Assembly (NCBI RefSeq): GCF_009184425.1
Contig: NZ_WELG01000001.1
Location: 124,001-188,000, forward strand
Source of the DNA: Flagellimonas olearia
GTDB taxonomy: Bacteria > Bacteroidota > Bacteroidia > Flavobacteriales > Flavobacteriaceae
Direction of reading: 5' to 3'
DNA: 64,000 bases
Shown: in pieces, positions 8,839 to 18,319 of the stretch
Layout of the letters: each line of letters opens with the position of its first letter
Position numbering within the stretch: the first letter of the stretch is position 1
Made by a program: the position numbers and the translations under genes
Notes under the pieces: model-generated
Database searches by the model: none
Seen by the model: only the letters and a program-made list of their open reading frames with translations
Told to the model about the DNA's origin: nothing

Positions 8839-10005
8839 ATGAGATATTCTAAAGTTTACAAAAGTGCACTCTTTGGAGATGTGATCCCTTTTTGGGAAAC
8901 CCATTCAGTGGACAAAAGGAATGGGGGTTACTTTACTTGCTTAAATCGGGAAGGAAAGGTTTATGACCATGATAAATTTGTATGGCTGCAAGGTAGACAG
9001 GCTTGGTTGTTCTCTATGCTGTATAATTCTGTTGAACAGAAGCAAGATTGGTTGGATATGGCCAAGACAGGAATCGATTTTTTGAGAAAATTCGGAAGGG
9101 ATGGCCACGGCAATTTTTATTTTTCCCTCACTCGTGAAGGAAATCCATTGGTACAACCGTATAACATATTTTCCGATTGTTTTGCTGCAATGGCCTTTTC
9201 CCAATATGCCAAGGCCACGGACGATGAAGAAATGGGAAACTTGGCAAGGCAGATCTATAATAACATTTTAAGTAGGAGGGAGCAACCCAAAGGGCCATAT
9301 GAAAAAGCTACAGGAAATAGACCTTTGAAAAATTTCGCCTTGCCCATGATACTTTCAAACTTGGTTTTGGAGCTTGAACATGTACTGGATCCAAAGGAAG
9401 TTGAGACGACGATTGACATTTGTGTTGATGAGGTTATGGAAGTGTTTTTAAGGGAAGGCTCTAATCTAATATACGAATACGTAAACCCGGATGGGTCACT
9501 CAACAATTCTTTTGAAGGCCGACTCATCAATCCGGGCCATGGTCTTGAGGCCATGTGGTTTATAATGGACATAGGGGTGCGGCGTAATGATTTGGGATTG
9601 ATTCAAAAAGCAAAGCAGACCATACTCAGTTTGTTGGACTTTGGATGGGATGAACAATACGGCGGAATTTTTTACTTTAAGGATGCCATGGGCTACCCGC
9701 CGCAACAATTGGAACACGATCAAAAACTCTGGTGGGTCCATTTGGAAGCCTTAGTAGCCTTGGCTAAGGCTTATGAACAAACAGGGTGCGATAAAATTTG
9801 GCAATGGTATGAAAAAGTCCATGAATACACTTGGTCACATTTCCCCGACCCGGAAAATGGGGAGTGGTTTGGATATTTAAACCGTCAGGGAGAACCTCAT
9901 ATAACGCTCAAGGGAGGGAAGTGGAAAGGTTGTTTTCATGTACCAAGGGCCCTGTATCAATGCTGGAAAACATTTGAAAGAATAGAAAACAAAGAAAATA
10001 AATAA
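8839..10005 (+). CDS. nanE: N-acylglucosamine 2-epimerase (AGE/renin-binding-protein family)
   Basis: 388-residue cytoplasmic (alpha/alpha)6-barrel enzyme that should interconvert N-acetylmannosamine and N-acetylglucosamine, the step after the lyase. Family motifs are visible: [17 protein letters not shown], the His in [13 protein letters not shown], and [14 protein letters not shown] near the C-terminus with a final [12 protein letters not shown]. These supply the conserved His and Arg residues of the active site. A longer frame to 8818 exists, but it would read through the operator; the ATG at 8839 directly follows the palindrome and gives the normal length. It is the first gene of the operon, 3 nt before the sialidase. 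Bacteroidota often use this AGE-type enzyme instead of the unrelated bacterial NanE/NanK route. Confidence 0.93.
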   Translation: MRYSKVYKSALFGDVIPFWETHSVDKRNGGYFTCLNREGKVYDHDKFVWLQGRQAWLFSMLYNSVEQKQDWLDMAKTGIDFLRKFGRDGHGNFYFSLTREGNPLVQPYNIFSDCFAAMAFSQYAKATDDEEMGNLARQIYNNILSRREQPKGPYEKATGNRPLKNFALPMILSNLVLELEHVLDPKEVETTIDICVDEVMEVFLREGSNLIYEYVNPDGSLNNSFEGRLINPGHGLEAMWFIMDIGVRRNDLGLIQKAKQTILSLLDFGWDEQYGGIFYFKDAMGYPPQQLEHDQKLWWVHLEALVALAKAYEQTGCDKIWQWYEKVHEYTWSHFPDPENGEWFGYLNRQGEPHITLKGGKWKGCFHVPRALYQCWKTFERIENKENK

Positions 10006-10008
10006 TCA

Positions 10009-11604
10009 ATGGGATTGGTGAAGAATAAACTCGGGATGACAGTTACGGCCTTAGCATTGGCAGGGATTATATCATGTGGACAAAAAAAGGATGCCGGAAT
10101 CCAAATAGAAACACTGCAGCCAACTATGCCAGTTTTGGCCAAGAAGGAACGGAATGCAATTTTACATATGGGCATAACCTTGACCGATACTTTGGAAAGT
10201 AGGCAGCTGGAAACCTTTACATTTTCATTCGAAGGTACCACGGATATCAATGATATTGCCCAGGCAACAGTTTTGTATGGTGAAACCGGCAACATGGAAG
10301 AGGAAACTGTTTTTGGCACAATCACAAAACCAACAGCAACATTTACCATCACGGGGAGTAGTCCCATACGGTCCGGTGAACATAATTTTTGGCTATCTGT
10401 TGAATTGAAGGACATCCCGGAATTGACCCATAAAATAAATGCTGAGCTTGTATCTATAAAGCTTAATGATGGAACTGAGGTGAGACCCAAAATTACTTCA
10501 GGGATGAGTCCCCAACGTATAGGAATCGCCCTTAAGCAAGCAGGTGAGGATAATATTGACACCTATCGCATTCCCGGTCTGGCCACCACGAATAAGGGAA
10601 CCTTGATTGCGGTGTACGATAATAGGTATAATGACCCGGTGGATCTTCAAGAAGATATTGATGTTGGGATGAGCAGAAGCACGGACGGGGGGCAAACGTG
10701 GGAACCTATGAAAGTTATCATGGATATGGGAGAGTACGGAGGTCTATCAGAAGATCAGAACGGTATTGGAGATCCCGCAGTGCTTGTAGACAAAAACACA
10801 AATACCATTTGGGTGGCGGCCCTTTGGCTCCATGGTCATCCAGGAGAGCGTGCATGGAATGCTTCCCAGCCTGGAATGTTACCAAAGGAGACAGGCCAAC
10901 TGATTTTGGTAAAAAGTGAAGATGATGGGGTTACTTGGTCCAAGCCCGTCAATATCACATCCATGACCAAGAAACCAGAATGGCAATTGTTTTTCAATGG
11001 GCCGGGCTCCGGGATAACGATGGAGAACGGGACGTTGGTCTTTGCCGCACAGTACAAGGACAAGGACAGGGTACCGCATTCCACTATCATCTACAGTGAA
11101 GATGGTGGTCAATCTTGGACCGTTGGAACAGGGGCAAAATCTGAGACTACCGAAGCGCAAGTGGTGGAAATCTCCAATGGGGTTCTCATGCTGAACATGA
11201 GGGACGATAGAAATCGGTCCAATCGAAACGATTCCATCAATGGCCGGTCTGTGGCCATAAGTAATGATATGGGCAAAACTTGGGAAGAACATCCAACTTC
11301 CCGAGAAGCATTGATCGAGCCCAACTGTATGGCGAGCATAATTGTTTATGAACATCCTGAACGGGGAAAAATCCTGTTCTTTTCAAACCCCAATTCAAAG
11401 ACCAAACGGAACCATATCACCATAAAGACCAGTTTCGATGGTGGAATGAGCTGGCCGGAGAAGAACCAGCTAGAACTTTATGAAGAAGGAACGTATGGTT
11501 ATTCCTGTCTTACCATGGTTGATGAAGACCATATCGGAATTCTCTATGAAGGAGTCAAGGAGCTATATTTCCAAAAGATTCCGATTTCTGATTTGATACA
11601 ATAG
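10009..11604 (+). CDS. nanH: Exo-alpha-sialidase lipoprotein (GH33, BNR/Asp-box)
   Basis: 531-residue exported sialidase that releases terminal sialic acid from glycoconjugates. The N-terminus has a lipobox (LALAGIISC), so it should be membrane anchored. Residues about 40-165 form a beta-rich domain, often a carbohydrate-binding part in such sialidases. The catalytic propeller starts with the Arg motif DTYRIPGL (R187). Five Asp boxes are visible: STDGGQTW, SEDDGVTW, SEDGGQSW, SNDMGKTW and SFDGGMSW. The catalytic Asp region (NGIGDPAV) and the Tyr near EEGTYGYSCL are present. It is tightly packed between the epimerase (3 nt) and the hexosaminidase (3 nt). Confidence 0.95.
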   Translation: MGLVKNKLGMTVTALALAGIISCGQKKDAGIQIETLQPTMPVLAKKERNAILHMGITLTDTLESRQLETFTFSFEGTTDINDIAQATVLYGETGNMEEETVFGTITKPTATFTITGSSPIRSGEHNFWLSVELKDIPELTHKINAELVSIKLNDGTEVRPKITSGMSPQRIGIALKQAGEDNIDTYRIPGLATTNKGTLIAVYDNRYNDPVDLQEDIDVGMSRSTDGGQTWEPMKVIMDMGEYGGLSEDQNGIGDPAVLVDKNTNTIWVAALWLHGHPGERAWNASQPGMLPKETGQLILVKSEDDGVTWSKPVNITSMTKKPEWQLFFNGPGSGITMENGTLVFAAQYKDKDRVPHSTIIYSEDGGQSWTVGTGAKSETTEAQVVEISNGVLMLNMRDDRNRSNRNDSINGRSVAISNDMGKTWEEHPTSREALIEPNCMASIIVYEHPERGKILFFSNPNSKTKRNHITIKTSFDGGMSWPEKNQLELYEEGTYGYSCLTMVDEDHIGILYEGVKELYFQKIPISDLIQ

Positions 11605-11607
11605 GCC

Positions 11608-13608
11608 ATGGAGCGTTTAAAAAAAGCCTTTGCCCTGTTTTCGATACTCATTTCTTTGTTGACCATCAATACCTTATGCTCACAAAATTTTCAGTCTAAG
11701 TTTACCGTTGAAACACTGAATAATGCTCCTGTAAAATTGATTCCCTTTCCCCAAAAGGTGGAATGGGGTAAAGGGGTACGATTGATTTCATCTTTTCGGG
11801 TGGAGACGGATTCAACTTTGCCCTTGTCAATTCAGTCCGAATTGGAGTCCATTTGTCGTGACACAGGAATCCTAATGGATGGTAAGGCCACTGATACAAT
11901 ACATTTCCATAAAGACCCTTCCCTTCCAGATGAGGGATATGATCTTACTGTTACAGAAATGGCAATTCATATTACCGCTGCTACAGAAGAAGGTCAATAT
12001 TATGCCCTACAGACCCTAAGACAATTGATTTCCCATCAGGAGAATGTTATTTTACTCAATCAATGCACTATCTCAGATTGGCCTGCCTTTTCCATAAGGG
12101 GCTATATGTTGGATGTTGGGCGTAATTTTCAAAGTATCCAATCGCTCAAGGAACAATTGGATGTGATGGCGAGGTACAAATTGAATACCTTCCAATGGCA
12201 TTTGACCGATAGACCGGCATGGCGTATTGAAAGTAAGGTCCATCCAGAACTCAATGACCCCAAAAATCATAGACCTTCGCGAGATCCTGGCAGGTTCTAT
12301 ACCTATGCTGAAATACGGGATTTTATTGAATATGCCGCTGAACGACAGATACAGGTAATACCGGAAATAGATATGCCTGGGCATAGCGATGCCTTTACAA
12401 AGGCTACCGGATATAAGATGGAGTCAAGGGAAGGGATTAAAATTCTTGAAAGGATTTTGGAGGAGTTTTTTAATGAGGTTCCCAAAAGCTACTGTCCAAT
12501 CCTACACATTGGTTCAGATGAAGTTGAGATCGAAGACCCCAAAGGATTTATGGACCACATGGTGAACTTTGTTCGGGAGCATGATAGGGACGTCATGGTT
12601 TGGAACCCGGGACTGGAAGCCGATAATGATGTTATCCGTCAAACTTGGAAGCCTAATAATGTGGGCCACATAGGGTACAGGGAAGTAGATTCTTGGAACA
12701 ATTACATCAATAATGGCGATCCGTTCATCCATATCCCAAAACTTTTCTTTAAGCCCATCGGAAATGGTTCAAAAAATAAAATATTGGGGGGAATCATTTG
12801 TTTATGGCCCGATGTCAATCTCAATGCAGAGCAAGAGGCCATCACTACCAATCCGTTGTATCCTTCCCTGCTCACCTACGCATGGACCACTTGGACTGCA
12901 GATGTTCAAAAGGCATCCAAAGATTATCTCACCATGGTACCCCCAAGGGGAAGGCTTGAAAATGAATATTTCGCAGCGTTCGAGAAATTCTTAATGCACC
13001 ACAAAGAAGCTTATTTTAAGGATAAGCCCTTTCCCTATGTAGCACAGGCCAATACAATTTGGGAACTAATGGGTCCTATGGAGACGGCCCATAAAAGCAA
13101 GATTAAGAAGCTGGCAACCGGAAATACGGTCTATATCCGTGATCGTTTCAAACAGGGAGGCCAATTTCCAGAGGCCCAACCCGGAGAAACCTATATTGCA
13201 AAAACATATGTTCACTCCAGTAAAGAACAGGAAGTAGATGCCTGGATAAGTTTTGAAACACCATACAGGGCCAATAGGGTATATTCGGGTATTCCCCTAA
13301 GGGGAAAATGGGATGCGAATGGGGGTACAGTTTTGTTGAATGGACAGCCTCTGCCATCACCAGAATGGAAGAATCCTGGATGGAAACCCACAAAAACGGA
13401 AGGTTGGGGCACATTCCAAGATCAGGAAACACCATGGGAAAAAGAAGAACTGTATTGGACGAGGGAGCCCACCAAATTGTTTTTAAAAAAAGGATGGAAC
13501 GAAGTGGAGATAAAAGTGCCTGGGACCAATTCATATCAAAATTGGATGTTCACTTTTGCCATAGGGCAGCAAGGCATCGAATTTTCCACTAAACCGGTTA
13601 CCGAATGA
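11608..13608 (+). CDS. Beta-N-acetylhexosaminidase (GH20)
   Basis: 666-residue exported enzyme that removes terminal GlcNAc or GalNAc, which become exposed after galactose and sialic acid are trimmed. A signal peptide (ends about LCSQ) is followed by a GH20b domain (about 38-155; VKLIPFPQKVEWGKG, then YYALQTLRQLI). The catalytic barrel (about 160-460) begins at FSIRGYMLDVGRNFQS. The catalytic Asp-Glu pair is in HIGSDEVE (D304, E305); the usual motif has Gly where this has Ser303. A C-terminal beta domain (about 520-666) follows. Its stop overlaps the next start by 4 nt (ATGA), showing translational coupling to the transporter fusion. Confidence 0.92.
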   Translation: MERLKKAFALFSILISLLTINTLCSQNFQSKFTVETLNNAPVKLIPFPQKVEWGKGVRLISSFRVETDSTLPLSIQSELESICRDTGILMDGKATDTIHFHKDPSLPDEGYDLTVTEMAIHITAATEEGQYYALQTLRQLISHQENVILLNQCTISDWPAFSIRGYMLDVGRNFQSIQSLKEQLDVMARYKLNTFQWHLTDRPAWRIESKVHPELNDPKNHRPSRDPGRFYTYAEIRDFIEYAAERQIQVIPEIDMPGHSDAFTKATGYKMESREGIKILERILEEFFNEVPKSYCPILHIGSDEVEIEDPKGFMDHMVNFVREHDRDVMVWNPGLEADNDVIRQTWKPNNVGHIGYREVDSWNNYINNGDPFIHIPKLFFKPIGNGSKNKILGGIICLWPDVNLNAEQEAITTNPLYPSLLTYAWTTWTADVQKASKDYLTMVPPRGRLENEYFAAFEKFLMHHKEAYFKDKPFPYVAQANTIWELMGPMETAHKSKIKKLATGNTVYIRDRFKQGGQFPEAQPGETYIAKTYVHSSKEQEVDAWISFETPYRANRVYSGIPLRGKWDANGGTVLLNGQPLPSPEWKNPGWKPTKTEGWGTFQDQETPWEKEELYWTREPTKLFLKKGWNEVEIKVPGTNSYQNWMFTFAIGQQGIEFSTKPVTE

Positions 13609-16214
13609 AAAAAATAGTCGGCCATTTATTGATTGCAACCGTTTTATTGTTTGGATGTAATGTGAGGGCACAGCAGTTAGCTGATAAGGTCAAAATTGAA
13701 GAAGGAGTTGCATTGCCCTCAAAAATACAAGGTGAAACCGCTTTGGGGTACGCTGGAATGTTGGGAGGTCAATTGGGTGATGTGATTTTGGTAGCTGGTG
13801 GGGCCAATTTTCCCAATGGACGACCGTGGGAGGGAGGTGAGAAAGTATGGAGCGATGACATCTACCTTTTTGAAAACGGAGTTTGGCATAATGCTGAAGA
13901 GAAATTGCCAAAACCTTTGGCATATGGGGCATCGGTACAATTGCCCAACGGTATCTTATGCATTGGCGGTGAAAATGCAAGTAATACCAGTAATTTGGTT
14001 TTTCTGATAGGATATGACCCAAATAGCGGAAAAGTCACTTTTACGGATTATCCGCCTCTTCCTGAACCCTTGGCCTATACCACAGCAGTCCTTGAAGGAG
14101 GATATGTGTATGTAGCTGGAGGGAAAAACGATGACAGAAGTACCAATGCTTTTTACCGAATGTCATTGGAATCAGAAAAGTGGGAAAAGCTGCCTGACTT
14201 TCCGGGAGAACCACGCGCACTGCATGTGGCATTGGTTCAAGAAACCCAGCACTCCCGAAAACTCTTTCTCATTGGAGGCCGAAACCAAATTTCAGGTCAA
14301 AAATCAGTACCATTGACCTCTTTTGTCTCTTATGACCTTGGTAGTGGTACATGGCAGGAAGAAGGCAATATTGTCATTGATGGAAAGCCAAGGGTTGTCA
14401 TGGGCGCATCGGGACAAGCAATGGGTTCCATGCATCTTTTGATTTATGGGGGATCGGATGAAATCCTGTTCAACAAGTTGGAAGAGATTGCCTTGCGGGT
14501 TCCATCGGAACAAAACGATTCCATTGTTGGAGGAATGATTCGAAAAAGAGATTCCATTTTGAACAACCACCCTGGATTTTCAAGAGAGATATTGGCCTAT
14601 AACACCATAACCCAAACGTGGTTTGTGTACGATACGTTGCCCCTACCCCTTCCTGTAACGGCCCTTTCTTTTCCAATGACCGATAATCAGGGGCTTAGAA
14701 TTGTTTCGGGCGAGATTTCCCCGGGGGTCAGGACACCAATGGTGCTGACCCTGACATTGGGAGAAGCTGCCAATCCATTTGGGACCACAAATTATATAGT
14801 ACTGATAGCCTATTTATTGTTATCCTTATTGATAGGGGTGTATTTTTCCTATAAACAAAAGTCGACCAACGACTACTTCATTGGAGGCGGGCGTATTCCA
14901 TGGTGGGCCAGTGGACTCAGTGTTTTTGGAACGCTGTTGAGTGCTATTACATTTATGGCCATACCGGCAAAAGCATTTGTCACGGATTGGTCATTTTTTA
15001 TGCTGAATATGACAGCAATCATCATCACGCCGGTAATAGCGTTGGTGTTCATTCCTTTTTTCAATCGACTTAAGATTACCACGGCCTATGAATTTCTGGA
15101 AGAGCGTTTTAATTACTTGGCAAGGGCCTTTGGTAGTCTATCGTTTATTCTATTCCAGTTTGGGAGAATAGGGATTGTACTTTTATTGCCTTCGTTGGCG
15201 ATAACCATTGTAACGGGAATCCCTGTGGAAACCTGTATTCTCATCATGAGCTTGCTTTGTATCGTGTATACGGCCTTTGGAGGTATCGAAGCTGTGATTT
15301 GGACCGATGTGATGCAGGTCATTGTTCTTTTGGGAGGAAGCATTCTGGCTGTGGTCTGGATACTGCTGAATACCGAGGCTTCTTTTGGGGAGATGGTCTC
15401 CTATGCTTCGGAAAGGAACAAGTTCAACATAGCCAATATGGATTTTGATTTTACAACCGCTACCTTTTGGGTCGTGACCATTGGCGGATTGGCATCGGCT
15501 TTGGTCACCCAAGGAACGGATCAGACCATAGTACAACGCTATTTGACCAGTAGTGATGTGAAAAATTCCAAGAAAACCCTGTATACCAATGCGGTATTGA
15601 CCCTTCCGGCCACCATTATTTTCTTTGGATTGGGAACCTTGTTGTTCATTTTTTACACGGAAGCCCCGGAACGATTGTCCCCTGGCATTTCAAACAATGA
15701 CTCCATTTTTCCATGGTATATAGTTAGGGAACTTCCCGTTGGGGTTTCAGGGCTGTTGGTGGCAGGTATTTTTTCTGCAGCAATGAGCAGCATAAGCAGT
15801 AGTCTTAATTCGGTTTCCACCGCTTTTTGTAATGATTTCTATAAACGTTTCTACAATGACGTTCCTGACAGAAAACTGTTGAAGATTGCACGTATTGCAA
15901 CCGTGCTCACAGGTCTTGTGGGCATGGTGTTGGCCCTATGGATGGCCAATTCCAATATAAAATCCCTTTGGGATGAATTCTATCGCTATTTAGGATTGTT
16001 TACCGGAGGTCTGGGGGGTATGTTCCTCTTGGGGATTCTTACCAAAAAGGCCAATGGTGTCGGCACCCTTATGGGATTGGTGTCCAGCGCGGTATTGATA
16101 TGGTACATAAATGCTTATACCGAAATCAGCTTCTTGATGTATGCTTTTCTTGGTATGGTATCCTGTTTTGTTTTGGGCTACATTTTTAGTTTGGTATTCA
16201 GAGAAAAGAATTGA
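13605..16214 (+). CDS. Sialic acid mutarotase (cyclically permuted, YjhT-type) fused to SSS sodium symporter
   Basis: 869-residue two-part inner-membrane protein. A signal sequence (LLFGCNVRAQQ) leads into a Kelch-like six-blade propeller (about 30-385; GYAGMLGGQLGDVILVAGGA, YVYVAGGKNDD, KLFLIGGRNQ). This resembles the cyclically permuted N-acetylneuraminate mutarotases, which convert the alpha anomer released by sialidases to the beta form. From about residue 396 a sodium:solute symporter follows, with many hydrophobic helices, GGGRIPWWASGLSVFGTLLS, and AAMSSISSSLNSVSTAF. The propeller should face the periplasm. One polypeptide would therefore present the right anomer and import it with sodium. 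No frameshift separates the halves. Both domain families are known; specificity is inferred from the locus. Confidence 0.9.
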   Translation: MKKIVGHLLIATVLLFGCNVRAQQLADKVKIEEGVALPSKIQGETALGYAGMLGGQLGDVILVAGGANFPNGRPWEGGEKVWSDDIYLFENGVWHNAEEKLPKPLAYGASVQLPNGILCIGGENASNTSNLVFLIGYDPNSGKVTFTDYPPLPEPLAYTTAVLEGGYVYVAGGKNDDRSTNAFYRMSLESEKWEKLPDFPGEPRALHVALVQETQHSRKLFLIGGRNQISGQKSVPLTSFVSYDLGSGTWQEEGNIVIDGKPRVVMGASGQAMGSMHLLIYGGSDEILFNKLEEIALRVPSEQNDSIVGGMIRKRDSILNNHPGFSREILAYNTITQTWFVYDTLPLPLPVTALSFPMTDNQGLRIVSGEISPGVRTPMVLTLTLGEAANPFGTTNYIVLIAYLLLSLLIGVYFSYKQKSTNDYFIGGGRIPWWASGLSVFGTLLSAITFMAIPAKAFVTDWSFFMLNMTAIIITPVIALVFIPFFNRLKITTAYEFLEERFNYLARAFGSLSFILFQFGRIGIVLLLPSLAITIVTGIPVETCILIMSLLCIVYTAFGGIEAVIWTDVMQVIVLLGGSILAVVWILLNTEASFGEMVSYASERNKFNIANMDFDFTTATFWVVTIGGLASALVTQGTDQTIVQRYLTSSDVKNSKKTLYTNAVLTLPATIIFFGLGTLLFIFYTEAPERLSPGISNNDSIFPWYIVRELPVGVSGLLVAGIFSAAMSSISSSLNSVSTAFCNDFYKRFYNDVPDRKLLKIARIATVLTGLVGMVLALWMANSNIKSLWDEFYRYLGLFTGGLGGMFLLGILTKKANGVGTLMGLVSSAVLIWYINAYTEISFLMYAFLGMVSCFVLGYIFSLVFREKN

Positions 16215-16217
16215 AGG

Positions 16218-17735
16218 ATGAAGGGTTTGTTGGCGTTTGTGTTTTGTCTTTTTGGAATCAATTTGATTGCTGCCCAATTGAGTTTACCAAGTTTCTTTAG
16301 TGACCATATGGTCCTTCAAAGGGATAAACCTATTCATTTTTGGGGCAAGGGTACACCTGATATGCTGGTGCGTGTACAATTCTTAAGCCATATCAAACAG
16401 GCGAGAGTGGCCAAAGACTCTACATGGAGTGTGTATTTTAAGGCACAAGATGCGAACAATCTACCTGGGGCCGTTCATATTTCCCAAGGACGGGAGAAAA
16501 TTGTTTTGTCCAATATGTTGATTGGTGATGTGTGGCTTTGCATAGGGCAATCCAATATGGAATGGCCCATGGAAAAGGAGATGCACTTTGAGGAAGAACT
16601 CAAAAATATTGGCCAAACTTCGTTACGGTTCTACAATCCTACGTATGCGGGTAAAAATGTTTATAACAGGGTTTTTAGCGATTCCATTGGGAAAAGGTTA
16701 CAGGTTGATAGGTTTTATGAGGGCAACTGGCAATTGAGCGACAGCAGTACCATAAAAACAATGAGTGCGGTAGGCTATTATTTTGGAAAAAAGATAGCCA
16801 AAGAAGAAAAATTACCCATTGGGTTGATCAATTTGGCCATTGGGGGAGCCCCTTTGGAAACCTTCATCAGCCTAACGACCTTAAAAAATGATCTTCAGTT
16901 TTCCGGGAAGACCAGAAAAGATTGGATACATAATGACAACCTACCTGTTTGGATACGGGAAAGGGCAACTCAAAATACCAAGACCGCAGCAAATATACCT
17001 TCCGATAGTTTGGGACCAAACCATGCCTATAAGCCTGGGTTTGCCTATTCCGCAGGAATAGATCCTATGTTGGGGATGCCCATAAGGGGTGTAATTTGGT
17101 ATCAAGGGGAGAGCAATGCCCAAGAAATTGAACGCGTTCAAGAATATGCCGATTTGCAAGAACTAATGATTTTGGATTATCGGGAAAAATGGAGAGCACC
17201 CCAAATGCCATTTTATTGGGTACAGCTATCTTCCATTGATTCAACACAGTACAAATCACAATACTGGCCTCTTTTTCGGGATGAACAACGTAAAGCATTG
17301 GAGAGAATTAAATATGTAGGGATGGCTGTGTCCAGTGATATTGGGGCGAGGAACGATGTTCATCCCACCAACAAGAAAGATGTGGGAGAGCGTTTGGCCA
17401 GATGGGCCTTAAAAGATGTGTATGGCCATGAAGTAATACCTTCGGGACCGCTTCCCAAAAAAGCCATTTATAAAAATGGCCAGGTTATCGTGTCGTTCAA
17501 ATATGGTCATGGACTTTCTCTAAGCGGCGGGCAATCCATTAAAGGTTTTTCTGTGGACGGAAAAAGCCAGATAGAAGCTTTTGTCGTGGATGATAACATT
17601 GTGATACCGGTTTCCAAAAGACCTGATTTTTTATATTATGGATGGCAACCATGGACAAAAGCCAATCTGATCAATTCTGAAAAACTACCAGCGTCCACAT
17701 TTAAGATTAAAGTAGGGAGTACTGACAAAAATTAA
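16218..17735 (+). CDS. Sialate O-acetylesterase (SGNH hydrolase)
   Basis: 505-residue exported esterase that should strip O-acetyl groups from sialic acids so that sialidase and lyase can act. The signal peptide ends around LIAAQ. The nucleophile motif is CIGQSNMEW (S112), the oxyanion block is VIWYQGESNA, and the Asp-His pair lies in NDVHPTNK (about D380/H382). All three are typical of this esterase family (SASA/DUF303). It starts 3 nt after the transporter gene and ends the operon; a terminator-like hairpin lies about 155 nt downstream. Confidence 0.92.
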   Translation: MKGLLAFVFCLFGINLIAAQLSLPSFFSDHMVLQRDKPIHFWGKGTPDMLVRVQFLSHIKQARVAKDSTWSVYFKAQDANNLPGAVHISQGREKIVLSNMLIGDVWLCIGQSNMEWPMEKEMHFEEELKNIGQTSLRFYNPTYAGKNVYNRVFSDSIGKRLQVDRFYEGNWQLSDSSTIKTMSAVGYYFGKKIAKEEKLPIGLINLAIGGAPLETFISLTTLKNDLQFSGKTRKDWIHNDNLPVWIRERATQNTKTAANIPSDSLGPNHAYKPGFAYSAGIDPMLGMPIRGVIWYQGESNAQEIERVQEYADLQELMILDYREKWRAPQMPFYWVQLSSIDSTQYKSQYWPLFRDEQRKALERIKYVGMAVSSDIGARNDVHPTNKKDVGERLARWALKDVYGHEVIPSGPLPKKAIYKNGQVIVSFKYGHGLSLSGGQSIKGFSVDGKSQIEAFVVDDNIVIPVSKRPDFLYYGWQPWTKANLINSEKLPASTFKIKVGSTDKN

Positions 17736-18319
17736 CTTTGTTGTTCACAGTCATATTATTTGTTAATTTTAATCAAAGGAAGGTCAAAGATTGATAATAG
17801 GAGACCAATTACAAAATTGGGAATCTATTTAGTTGTTTTCTAGGTAGATAGGGATTTTTTAGCGTTCTGCCACGATTTCTAGTATTCATAAGGCCTCAGA
17901 GAGTTTCTCCTTCCGAGGCTTATTTTTTTGCAAACATATTAAACATCTCATTACCTAACGTTTTTTAACTCTTCTTGATGAGATTTGGACATTTTTGAGG
18001 CTCTAAAAACAGCTATTTTGAATAATTTTTATTTGAAATAATCAATCTAAATTTAGACTTGACAATGCTTTATATGACAACTTCTCATTTGCCATATGAT
18101 GCATACAAAAGTTAAGGTTATTAGAAATTGGATATATACATTCCATTGTACATATTTATTACGGTTATATTTGAAAAATATGTTTTTGGTTTTTCAGAGG
18201 AGTCTCAAAATTTAAATAGATGAAAAATCTTAATTTAATATTTTAACCAAAAAGAAATCTGTGAGAATGATAAGTTTTGTTGATTCTTAAACTTTTACAT
18301 ATTCTTTCTAACATTGCCA
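17736..18319. other. AT-rich gap between the sialic acid operon and the AraC gene
   Basis: No gene-like frame is visible. The only structured element is the terminator-like hairpin at 17891-17929. The last 250 bases are very AT-rich and probably hold the promoter of the AraC-type gene, but no convincing -33/-7 pair stands out. Confidence 0.5.
17891..17929 (+). terminator. Probable terminator of the epimerase-esterase operon
   Basis: GCCTC (17893-17897) pairs with GAGGC (17915-17919). The loop contains a second small stem (AGAG/CTCC region), and TTATTTTTTT follows. The stem is short, so strength is uncertain. Confidence 0.6.
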
